Source of the DNA: Schleiferiaceae bacterium
Lineage (GTDB): Bacteria > Bacteroidota > Bacteroidia > Flavobacteriales > Schleiferiaceae
Direction of reading: 5' to 3'
DNA: 23,048 nucleotides
Assembly (NCBI GenBank): GCA_030829675.1
Contig: JAURAE010000009.1
Location: 1-23,048 of the forward strand
Positions 1 to 6,546 of this stretch are shown here, in pieces (position 1 is the first letter of the stretch; each line of letters begins with the position of its first letter). Made by a program: the position numbers and the translations under genes. The notes below the pieces were generated by a model. It worked only from the letters and a program-made list of their open reading frames with translations. It was not told the DNA's origin and searched no databases.

Positions 1-1
1 T

Positions 2-1351
2 ATTGAAGGCAATGGCCGTGAGCGGTGCACTGTGTACAAGTGATTTTCCTGAGAAGGTGTATCCGTTTGTATCTTCAAGACGTCCTTCCGTTACTACTAA
101 GGATCCCGTATACGGTAAGTCTCCCTTTCGAATCACTACATCTTCTGCTATAGAACGAGCGTGCAATACGGTCGCATCGGTCTTTATCATCCCCTCCTCA
201 ACCTGTAATGTTCCAGTGAATTCTGAAATGGGCACTACATCCAAGCCTATTTCATACCCGTTGAAGTATTCATACAATGCTGTTCCATGAACTTTACGAT
301 TGACCTCTCCTTCCATAATGATCATGTCAGAATAACTAAAGTCATTTTGATGCTTTTCATTCCAAACTCCTGAACTCAAGAGGGTTAGACCCGTGATAGA
401 GCAAATGATAATGGTGTCGATAAAGGGCTCGAGGATAGCCACCATACCTTCGCTCACCGGATGCTCCGCTTTCGCAGCAGCGTGTGCAATGGGGGCCGAA
501 CCTTGACCGGCCTCATTTGAGAACAACCCTCGGTTTACGCCTCGATTGAATGCATAAGCAATACTAGCTCCGAGGAATCCACCCGCGGCGGAAGAGCCAG
601 TGAATACATCGGCAAAAATGCTAATGAAAGATGGGATGATATTCTCATAATTCATCACGATCACAGAGAGCGCTCCGACGACATAAATGATTGCCATAAT
701 TGGCACCAGCTTTTCAGTCACCGCGGCAATTCGTTTAATACCGCCAAGAATGATGAGGCCTAGAAGTACCGATAGCACTGCGCCCGTAACAATCTCTTCT
801 ATGCCGAAGGTGGCTTTCAAAGAAGAGGCAATACTGTTCACCTGTGGCATATTTCCGGTACCAAATGAGCTAATGATTGCGGCAACAGCAAAAAGTGCCG
901 CCATCCATTTCATATTCAGCTTATTTTTCATGTAGTACATCGGACCACCTGAAGCTGTGCCGTCCTCAGCAAACTCACGGTATTTGTGGCTTAGTGTTAC
1001 CTCAACGAATTTGGTCGTCATACCTAAAGCGGCAGTCACCAACATCCAAAACAATGCTGCCGGTCCGCCCAAATGAATGGCAAAAGCGACCCCCGCAATA
1101 TTACCCGTTCCTACAGTTCCGGAAAGTGCCGTGGCTAAGGATTGGAAATGTGAGGTATCCCCTTTTGCTCCAGGTTCATCAAACTTTCCGCGCACCACAT
1201 CGATGGCGTGTTTGAAGAATCTAATCTGAGGAAATTTCAAGTATATGGTGAAGAATATACCTGTCCCTAAAAGAGCAAATACAAACCAGCTAGAACCTCC
1301 AATGTAACCGTCTATGGTCGCGAGTAGGTCGTTGAGTTGGACTAAATCCAT
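2..1351 (-). CDS. Alanine/glycine:cation symporter (AGCS family), C-terminus cut off by window edge
   Basis: Inner-membrane carrier of the AGCS (sodium:alanine symporter) family, which takes up small neutral amino acids with Na+ or H+. I translated it by hand from the ATG at 1351; 450 codons are open up to the window edge, so the C-terminus is missing. Family signatures are clear: a GTGNIAGVA segment followed by GGPAALFWM near residues 85-110, and SNEAGQGSAPIAHAAA near residues 285-300. Many hydrophobic segments are visible. After the segment ending SSGVW (about residue 332) there is a hydrophilic stretch of about 100 residues before the chain resumes with SAPLTAIAF at about 440. In short family members these parts are nearly adjacent, so this is an insert. 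It lies downstream of dnaK on the same strand but behind a strong terminator, so it is probably transcribed separately. The substrate cannot be fixed from sequence. Confidence 0.93.
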   Translation of the reverse strand, partial: MDLVQLNDLLATIDGYIGGSSWFVFALLGTGIFFTIYLKFPQIRFFKHAIDVVRGKFDEPGAKGDTSHFQSLATALSGTVGTGNIAGVAFAIHLGGPAALFWMLVTAALGMTTKFVEVTLSHKYREFAEDGTASGGPMYYMKNKLNMKWMAALFAVAAIISSFGTGNMPQVNSIASSLKATFGIEEIVTGAVLSVLLGLIILGGIKRIAAVTEKLVPIMAIIYVVGALSVIVMNYENIIPSFISIFADVFTGSSAAGGFLGASIAYAFNRGVNRGLFSNEAGQGSAPIAHAAAKAEHPVSEGMVAILEPFIDTIIICSITGLTLLSSGVWNEKHQNDFSYSDMIIMEGEVNRKVHGTALYEYFNGYEIGLDVVPISEFTGTLQVEEGMIKTDATVLHARSIAEDVVIRKGDLPYTGSLVVTEGRLEDTNGYTFSGKSLVHSAPLTAIAFN

Positions 1352-1398
1352 AAGTGTTACGAGTGTTTTTTGAGTGAAGGCCTAAGATAAATAAAAAA

Positions 1399-1425
1399 GC
1401 CCCCGCACCTGTTGGGTGCGGGGGC
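1399..1425 (-). terminator. Rho-independent terminator of dnaK
   Basis: An 11-bp perfect, GC-rich stem (1399-1409 pairing with 1415-1425) has a 5-nt loop. Read on the minus strand it is followed by six T residues (1393-1398). It sits 26 bp beyond the dnaK stop and 47 bp before the symporter start, so it should end dnaK transcription and insulate the symporter. Confidence 0.9.
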
Positions 1426-1451
1426 CTGTTATCACCTTTAACTATGAAGGT

Positions 1452-3356
1452 TTATTTCACCTCTTCAAAATCTACGTCGGTGACATCGTCAGCATCACCT
1501 GCACCGGCATCGCCGCCTGCATCTGGTCCATTATCGTTGCCTCCTTGGTTGCCTTGCATTGCTGCTTGGATTTCAGCGGCGGCTGCTTGTAGGGCACCAT
1601 TTAGTTTTTCAGTCGCCGCATCACATCCTGCGACGTCTTTGGCTGCATGAGCAGTTTTCAGTTCAGCGAGGGCTGCATCAATTGGACCTTTCTTATCCTC
1701 AGGAAGCTTTCCTTCGATTTCCTTCATCTGCTTTTCTACCTGGAAGATCATGCTATCCGCCGCGTTGAGCTTATCAATTTCTTCCTTGGCTTTCTTATCT
1801 GCATCAGCGTTCGCTTCCGCTTCTTGCTTCATGCGCTCGATTTCTTCTTGGCTCAAACCTGAAGATGCTTCGATACGAATGTTTTGCTCTTTACCAGTGT
1901 TTTTATCCTTCGCACTTACGTTTAGGATACCGTTTGAATCGATATCGAAGGTCACCTCGATCTGAGGAACACCGCGCGGTGCAGCTGGGATACCGTCCAA
2001 GTGGAATCGACCAATAGTCTTATTATCCCCTGCCATTGGACGCTCACCCTGAAGGATGTGAATCTCTACAGAAGGCTGGTTATCTGCTGCTGTTGAGAAG
2101 GTCTCTGACTTCTTCGTAGGAATAGTCGTGTTCGCCTCGATCAATTTCGTCATGACACCACCCATGGTTTCGATACCCAGTGAAAGTGGCGTTACATCAA
2201 GAAGAAGAACGTCTTTAACATCACCGGCGAGTACACCGCCTTGGATAGAAGCACCAATAGCAACTACCTCATCAGGGTTCACCCCTTTCGACGGCTCTTT
2301 GCCGAAGAATGCTTTTACAGCCTCTTGGATGGCAGGAATACGAGTAGTACCCCCTACCAAGATGACTTCGTCAATATCTGAATTTGAATAGCCTGCATTT
2401 TTCAAAGCACTTTTCGCTGGTGCAATGGTACGCTCGATCAACGATGCAGCCAATTGCTCGAATTTCGCGCGGCTCAACGTGCGTACCAAGTGCTTAGGTC
2501 CTGAAGCCGTGGCAGTGATGTACGGTAAGTTGATTTCCGTGGAAGTAGTCGATGACAATTCGATTTTTGCTTTCTCAGCAGCTTCTTTCAAACGTTGTAG
2601 CGCCATGTTGTCGTTGCGCAAGTCCATAGACTCTTCCGCCTGGAACTCTTCCGCCAACCAATCGATAACTACTTGATCAAAGTCATCACCACCGAGATGT
2701 GTATCACCGTCTGTTGATTTTACTTCAAATACGCCATCACCTAGTTCGAGTACAGATACATCGTGTGTACCTCCACCACAGTCAAAGACAACGATTTTTT
2801 GATCCTGACCTTTCTTATCTAGACCGTATGCCAAAGCCGCAGCCGTTGGCTCGTTGATGATACGACGTACGTTCAAACCTGCGATCTCACCCGCTTCTTT
2901 GGTGGCTTGACGCTGTGCATCATCAAAGTATGCTGGAACAGTAATAACGGCTTCACTTACATCGGTACCTAAGTAATCTTCAGCGGTCTTCTTCATTTTC
3001 TGAAGAATCATGGCTGAAATCTCTTGTGGCGTGTACTGACGACCGTCAATGTTTACGCGAGGTGTATCGTTATCACCAGCTTCTACCTTATACGGTACAC
3101 GCTTCGCTTCTTTCGATACGTTTGAGAATTTCTCACCCATGAAACGCTTCACAGAATAAACCGTTTTCTCAGGGTTAGTGATGGCCTGACGTTTTGCAGG
3201 ATCCCCTACTTTACGTTCGCCGCCTTCCACAAAACCAACAATTGATGGCGTGGTTCTCTTTCCTTCGCTGTTTGGAATTACTACCGGCTCATTTCCCTCC
3301 ATTACAGAGACACAAGAGTTGGTGGTTCCAAGGTCAATACCTATGATTTTACCCAT
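1452..3356 (-). CDS. dnaK: Molecular chaperone DnaK (Hsp70)
   Basis: Cytoplasmic ATP-driven chaperone that works with DnaJ and GrpE in folding and refolding. The 634-residue length is normal. The ATPase domain opens with GIDLGTTNSC (residues 5-14). INEPTAAALAYG and GGTTRIP follow, then the interdomain linker DVLLLDVTPLSLG, the beta substrate-binding domain, the helical lid, and a Gly/Asp-rich tail ending EEVK. In the phosphate-binding loop the usual GGGTFD reads GGGTHD (His198). I recall this variant from Flavobacteria-type DnaK proteins, so it is probably lineage-specific and not a defect. The gene stands alone, without grpE or dnaJ beside it, between its own terminator and a 163-bp upstream region with a sigma-54-like promoter. 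I see no CIRCE element. Confidence 0.98.
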   Translation of the reverse strand: MGKIIGIDLGTTNSCVSVMEGNEPVVIPNSEGKRTTPSIVGFVEGGERKVGDPAKRQAITNPEKTVYSVKRFMGEKFSNVSKEAKRVPYKVEAGDNDTPRVNIDGRQYTPQEISAMILQKMKKTAEDYLGTDVSEAVITVPAYFDDAQRQATKEAGEIAGLNVRRIINEPTAAALAYGLDKKGQDQKIVVFDCGGGTHDVSVLELGDGVFEVKSTDGDTHLGGDDFDQVVIDWLAEEFQAEESMDLRNDNMALQRLKEAAEKAKIELSSTTSTEINLPYITATASGPKHLVRTLSRAKFEQLAASLIERTIAPAKSALKNAGYSNSDIDEVILVGGTTRIPAIQEAVKAFFGKEPSKGVNPDEVVAIGASIQGGVLAGDVKDVLLLDVTPLSLGIETMGGVMTKLIEANTTIPTKKSETFSTAADNQPSVEIHILQGERPMAGDNKTIGRFHLDGIPAAPRGVPQIEVTFDIDSNGILNVSAKDKNTGKEQNIRIEASSGLSQEEIERMKQEAEANADADKKAKEEIDKLNAADSMIFQVEKQMKEIEGKLPEDKKGPIDAALAELKTAHAAKDVAGCDAATEKLNGALQAAAAEIQAAMQGNQGGNDNGPDAGGDAGAGDADDVTDVDFEEVK

Positions 3357-3403
3357 TGTATTTATTATTTAGGTTGAGTAATCAATTTTTACGACCTCAA
3401 TAA

Positions 3404-3419
3404 AGCAAGGGCTGTGCCA
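3404..3419 (-). promoter_or_regulatory. Candidate sigma-54 (RpoN) promoter of dnaK
   Basis: On the minus strand, TGGCAC (3419-3414), five bases, then TTGCT (3408-3404) reproduces the -24/-12 consensus TGGCAC-N5-TTGCW exactly, with GG and GC ten bases apart. The predicted start site is near 3393, giving a leader of about 36 nt before the dnaK ATG at 3356. By rough arithmetic a match this good is expected about 0.02 times in the whole window by chance. Function is inferred; it needs RpoN and an activator elsewhere in the genome. Confidence 0.55.
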
Positions 3420-3440
3420 TGTGCCAAATCCAATCAATGT

Positions 3441-3457
3441 GCTCACAAAGTGTCAGC
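3441..3457. promoter_or_regulatory. Imperfect dyad, possible activator site upstream of dnaK
   Basis: GCTCACA and TGTCAGC flank AAG: an inverted repeat matching at 6 of 7 positions per arm. It is centred about 56 bp upstream of the predicted sigma-54 start site. It shares the core ACA-N3-TGTC with a second dyad at 3504-3520. This is a weak call that rests on the pairing with that second site and the nearby promoter. Confidence 0.25.
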
Positions 3458-3503
3458 AACCATGGAATTCAAATGCCAAAGTGGACCAAAAAGAAGTGAA
3501 AAG

Positions 3504-3520
3504 TGTGACAGTTTGTCCGT
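3504..3520. promoter_or_regulatory. Second imperfect dyad upstream of dnaK
   Basis: GACA-GTT-TGTC (3507-3517) is a perfect 4-bp dyad inside a longer weak one. It has the same ACA-N3-TGTC core as the dyad at 3441-3457. The two centres are 63 bp apart, close to six helical turns, and this one lies about 119 bp upstream of the predicted dnaK start site. It touches the stop codon of the lipoprotein gene. Speculative as an enhancer-binding-protein site. Confidence 0.22.
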
Positions 3521-4551
3521 TAGTTGATCACGACGGGAAAACCGTCTTCACAAACGACACTATCGATGCCTTGGAAATCAACCCAACCCATACCACAGGT
3601 GTGCACACCCCTCCAAAGACTATCCATAGAGGATGCACTGAGCTTGACGTTTTTCTTAATGGCACGACCCCTAGAAGAAAAGAGGCCTATTCCCCCGTCC
3701 ACATTGGTGAACATAGGCTTTTCTTGCACAATGCCTTGTGAGGGCTGATTTACATTTATGTAAGTAGCGTAGTCGTCAGCAGCAGCCCAAATCTCTACAT
3801 CGATGCCTTTGAAGATTCGTACCAAATCATCGGTAGGCCCGATATTATTGTACAAGAATCTGTAATAGGCTTCATAGGATAATTCTGATGTGAAAGTACC
3901 AGAGCCGTTTAAGTTCGATCCCGTTCTCACGGGCAGCGCATAGGTGAGTTTTTTCACTACAGAATCCTTCGGGTTAGAACGCGGAGCTTCTTTGTATCGG
4001 AAATGGATATACCCCTGATACATTCGTGCATTACGCGCTGCATCCCAACCAAATTCTGCGTTTCGCACTCCAAAAGTCACTTTTTGAAAACCCTTAGGCT
4101 TAGTAATCTCAACATTCCCTACCACCGGCGTGATGGCCTCGAAATTATTGTTGCCTGGAATAAAGCCTTTCAAGCGATACTCATAAGCGGGATCAATAGG
4201 AGCATCGGTCCAATACATTCTGTAATTGTCCGTAGTAAAAGTCCCAGGCTCGAGAATATTGGTATCCTTTCGGAACAGCTCGTAGGTATTGAGTACGTTT
4301 CCTTGATCATTAAGTTGCGTGAGGTATAGTGCAGCAGTGTCAAAGTAAAGGCTATCAGCATGTGTGGCACCTGCGAGCAATCCGTCCGTACCTAGATACG
4401 TTCTGTGCAACCTGACCCACTGAGTGTCGTCGTCTTTATCCAATAAACCATAAACCACATTCTGCACATCATAATCTGCATTAATGTCTAGCGTATTGTC
4501 GCAAGCGGCAATGGCAAAAGCCGTAAAAATGAAGAGAATGAGGTTTTTCAT
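3520..4551 (-). CDS. Predicted lipoprotein, DUF4249-like
   Basis: Exported lipoprotein of unknown function, 343 residues from the ATG at 4551. An alternative TTG nine bases upstream is unlikely because the ATG is directly followed by a lipoprotein signal: a short positive start, a hydrophobic run, and lipobox IAAC with Cys17 as the lipidated residue. The mature part begins with Asp/Asn-rich sequence, has many aromatic residues, and looks beta-rich. The general layout, and the FTNVDGGIGLF stretch near the C-terminus, remind me of the Bacteroidota DUF4249 lipoproteins, but I could not confirm this. Such proteins usually sit beside a TonB-dependent receptor; none is in this window. The gene is divergent from panB, with a TATTTTTG promoter element only 6 bp before its ATG. 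Confidence 0.72.
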   Translation of the reverse strand: MKNLILFIFTAFAIAACDNTLDINADYDVQNVVYGLLDKDDDTQWVRLHRTYLGTDGLLAGATHADSLYFDTAALYLTQLNDQGNVLNTYELFRKDTNILEPGTFTTDNYRMYWTDAPIDPAYEYRLKGFIPGNNNFEAITPVVGNVEITKPKGFQKVTFGVRNAEFGWDAARNARMYQGYIHFRYKEAPRSNPKDSVVKKLTYALPVRTGSNLNGSGTFTSELSYEAYYRFLYNNIGPTDDLVRIFKGIDVEIWAAADDYATYINVNQPSQGIVQEKPMFTNVDGGIGLFSSRGRAIKKNVKLSASSMDSLWRGVHTCGMGWVDFQGIDSVVCEDGFPVVIN

Positions 4552-4557
4552 GGGTCC

Positions 4558-4565
4558 CAAAAATA
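4558..4565 (-). promoter_or_regulatory. Bacteroidota -7 element (TATTTTTG) for the lipoprotein gene
   Basis: Exact match to TAnnTTTG on the minus strand, ending 6 bp before the ATG at 4551. Transcription would then start at or next to the start codon, implying a leaderless or nearly leaderless mRNA. No good -33 TTG is visible; the palindrome 4565-4585 occupies that region. Confidence 0.45.
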
Positions 4566-4585
4566 CAACCTAAGGCTTAGGTTGT
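4565..4585. promoter_or_regulatory. 21-bp perfect palindrome (putative operator) between divergent genes
   Basis: ACAACCTAAG (4565-4574), one central G, then CTTAGGTTGT (4576-4585) form a perfect inverted repeat. It fills the 71-bp space between the divergent lipoprotein gene and panB, between the two outward-facing -7-like elements. A T-rich flank gives it some likeness to a bidirectional terminator, but no gene reads into it from either side, so a repressor or activator site is more plausible. The regulator is unknown. Confidence 0.55.
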
Positions 4586-4593
4586 TTTCTTTG
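4586..4593 (+). promoter_or_regulatory. Possible -7 element (TTTCTTTG) for panB
   Basis: Matches TAnnTTTG except for one base (T in place of A). It lies 29 bp before the panB ATG and directly next to the palindrome 4565-4585. This would give a leader of roughly 24 nt. Weak on its own. Confidence 0.3.
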
Positions 4594-4622
4594 CAGAAGA
4601 GAATTCACAAAAATCGTGCAGG

Positions 4623-5447
4623 ATGTCACTAGCTAAGAAAGAATTTAAGAAGGTTACCACCCATAGTTTACAGCAAATGAAAGACCAGGGTGAGAAAATC
4701 TCCATGCTCACCGCCTATGACTTTACCATGGCTAAAATGGTAGATGCTGCAGGCGTTGATTGTATTCTCGTTGGCGATAGTGCCTCTAATGTAATGGCAG
4801 GCCACGAAACCACCTTGCCCATTACTTTGGACCAAATGATTTACCACGCAAGCGCTGTGGTTCGTGCCGTTGACCGCGCTTTGATTGTGGTGGACCTCCC
4901 CTTCGGAAGCTACCAGGGAGATTCCAAGGGTGCCTTGGGTTCTGCCATCCGCATCATGAAAGAAACCGGCGGTCATGCCGTAAAGGTTGAAGGTGGAGTA
5001 GAAATCATCGACGGGATTAAGCGAATTCTCACTGCAGGTATTCCTGTAATGGGACACTTGGGGCTTACACCGCAATCCATTTATAAGTTTGGTACATACA
5101 CTGTACGTGCCAAGGAAGAAGCTGAAGCATTGAAACTTAAAGAGGATGCGAAAGCCTTACAGGAGGCGGGATGTTTTGCCATTGTATTGGAGAAAGTCCC
5201 TGCCTCACTTGCGAAAGAGGTTTCAGAAATGCTTGATATCCCAGTCATTGGTATTGGAGCAGGTCCTGGTGTCGATGGTCAGGTACTTGTATTCCATGAT
5301 TTAGTGGGAATGACTCATGAATTCCATCCCCGATTCTTACGCAGGTACCTCAATCTTTATGAAGATATCACAGGTGCCATAGGTAAATATGTGGCGGATG
5401 TAAAAAGTGTCGACTTTCCGAACAAAGACGAAAGCTACACCAGCTAA
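4623..5447 (+). CDS. panB: 3-methyl-2-oxobutanoate hydroxymethyltransferase
   Basis: First committed step of pantothenate (coenzyme A) synthesis: transfers a hydroxymethyl group from methylene-tetrahydrofolate to 2-oxoisovalerate to give ketopantoate, in the cytoplasm. Its 274 residues fit the family (about 260-275). Landmarks: MLTAYDFTMAKMVDAAGVD near the start, GDSASNVMAGHETTLPIT around the metal/substrate site, GHLGLTPQS in the middle, the LEKVP segment carrying the expected catalytic Glu, and IGIGAGPGVDGQVLVFHD. It starts an apparent three-gene unit, being followed after 2 bp by an RluA-type pseudouridine synthase; no functional link between those two is evident. panC and panD are not in the window. 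Confidence 0.97.
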   Translation: MSLAKKEFKKVTTHSLQQMKDQGEKISMLTAYDFTMAKMVDAAGVDCILVGDSASNVMAGHETTLPITLDQMIYHASAVVRAVDRALIVVDLPFGSYQGDSKGALGSAIRIMKETGGHAVKVEGGVEIIDGIKRILTAGIPVMGHLGLTPQSIYKFGTYTVRAKEEAEALKLKEDAKALQEAGCFAIVLEKVPASLAKEVSEMLDIPVIGIGAGPGVDGQVLVFHDLVGMTHEFHPRFLRRYLNLYEDITGAIGKYVADVKSVDFPNKDESYTS

Positions 5448-5449
5448 TC

Positions 5450-6121
5450 ATGGCTTCCTTGCCTGAAATCTTGTACGAAGACAACCATCTACTCGCCATC
5501 AATAAGCGAGCCGGTGATCTCGTGCAAGGCGACCAAACAGGTGACATTACCCTTCCAGATCTTCTCAAGAAGTATATTAAAGAGAAATACAACAAGCCTG
5601 GAAATGTATTTCTAGGGGTCATTCATAGGCTCGACCGTCCTACCACCGGTGTCGTTTTATTTGCGCGCACCTCCAAAGGATTGGAACGCATGAACGCCGC
5701 TTTCAAAAACAGGGAAACACAGAAATCGTATTGGGCGTTGGTGGAAGGTCAGATTACAGAAAACGGCCATCTTCACCATTACTTGAAGAAGAATCCAAAA
5801 AACAATAAATCTGTGGCATTCGGGCGCCCTGAACCGGGTGCAAAGGAAGCGAAACTCTCCTACAAAGTATTGAATTGTGGCGACCGATATACACTGCTTG
5901 AAGTAGACCTTCACACGGGAAGGCATCATCAGATTAGGTCCCAATTCGCCTCTATAGGCCACCCGATCAAAGGAGATGTTAAATACGGTGCCCGCCGTGG
6001 TGAGCGTGATAAAAGCATTTGTTTGCATGCGCGATCGTTGGCATTTAATCATCCGACCACTAAAGAGCCCCTACGCATCGAAGCCGGTGTTCCAGAGGCC
6101 TTTGAAGCTTTTCTTATATGA
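5450..6121 (+). CDS. RluA-family RNA pseudouridine synthase
   Basis: Isomerises uridine to pseudouridine in rRNA or tRNA. The catalytic motif HRLDRPTTG has Asp62 as the expected nucleophile. HTGRHHQIR and the KYGARRG stretch match later conserved family segments. At 223 residues it lacks an N-terminal S4 RNA-binding domain and starts directly with the catalytic fold, as in RluA or TruC rather than RluC/RluD. Which RNA position it modifies cannot be told from sequence. It follows panB by 2 bp and overlaps the next gene by 4 bp (ATGA), so the three are probably co-transcribed. Confidence 0.93.
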   Translation: MASLPEILYEDNHLLAINKRAGDLVQGDQTGDITLPDLLKKYIKEKYNKPGNVFLGVIHRLDRPTTGVVLFARTSKGLERMNAAFKNRETQKSYWALVEGQITENGHLHHYLKKNPKNNKSVAFGRPEPGAKEAKLSYKVLNCGDRYTLLEVDLHTGRHHQIRSQFASIGHPIKGDVKYGARRGERDKSICLHARSLAFNHPTTKEPLRIEAGVPEAFEAFLI

Positions 6122-6546
6122 AGCAATTGATCACCTTAGCACTTTGCTTGGTCGCCTACTCAGGAATGGGCCAAATGAAATTCGAAACGTATTACGGAAA
6201 TATGGCCGGCTGGGGGAGCACCACCGATGTTGGAATCTCCTACAATAACAACGGCTATTATATCTCTTCAAAAGTGGCCTACATCCAATCTTTCGGATTG
6301 GGAGAAGATACTGAGAGCGTAGGCCTAGTCATAGGTGCGGGAAAAGATTGGTCACTATCAGAACATTGGTACGCAGGTGGACTTTTAGATTTGCGATGGC
6401 CAGATAATAACCTGCAAGACGTTGGATTAGGTATGGTCGCGCCTTCCTTTTATCTCGGATATTCTTGGGATATCGCCTCCTACCAAATTCAGTTCGGACT
6501 CCCGTATTTCTTCGGCGTCCAGGCTAAATTCCCTTTTGAGATCTAA
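6118..6546 (+). CDS. Small exported protein, predicted outer-membrane beta-barrel
   Basis: I do not recognise this 142-residue protein. It starts with a signal peptide (MKQLITLALCLVAYSGMGQ) with probable cleavage just before or after Gln19. The rest is rich in Gly, Tyr and Trp in alternating patterns typical of short membrane beta-strands, and it ends in a short aromatic/hydrophobic strand (FPFEI), as barrels often do. That suggests a small outer-membrane or surface barrel. The start overlaps the stop of the upstream pseudouridine synthase gene by 4 bp. Its stop overlaps the stop end of priA on the other strand by 4 bp, so the two genes converge with no room for a terminator between them. Confidence 0.78.
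   Translation: MKQLITLALCLVAYSGMGQMKFETYYGNMAGWGSTTDVGISYNNNGYYISSKVAYIQSFGLGEDTESVGLVIGAGKDWSLSEHWYAGGLLDLRWPDNNLQDVGLGMVAPSFYLGYSWDIASYQIQFGLPYFFGVQAKFPFEI

Noticed and set aside
3357..3403. CIRCE-type heat-shock operator before dnaK
   Set aside because: No TTAGCACTC-N9-GAGTGCTAA or close variant is present in the leader.
3411..3425. Short direct repeat GTGCCA-T-GTGCCA near the dnaK promoter
   Set aside because: Only the copy at 3414-3419 has a TTGC at the right distance; the other is not followed by a -12 element and is probably chance.
3421..3741. Open frame on the plus strand opposite the lipoprotein gene
   Set aside because: It lies antisense to a well-supported lipoprotein gene and to the dnaK promoter region, and the translation shows no domain or signal features.
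4668..5075. Open frame on the minus strand inside panB
   Set aside because: It is antisense to a clear panB, has no recognisable features, and is a shadow of codon bias.
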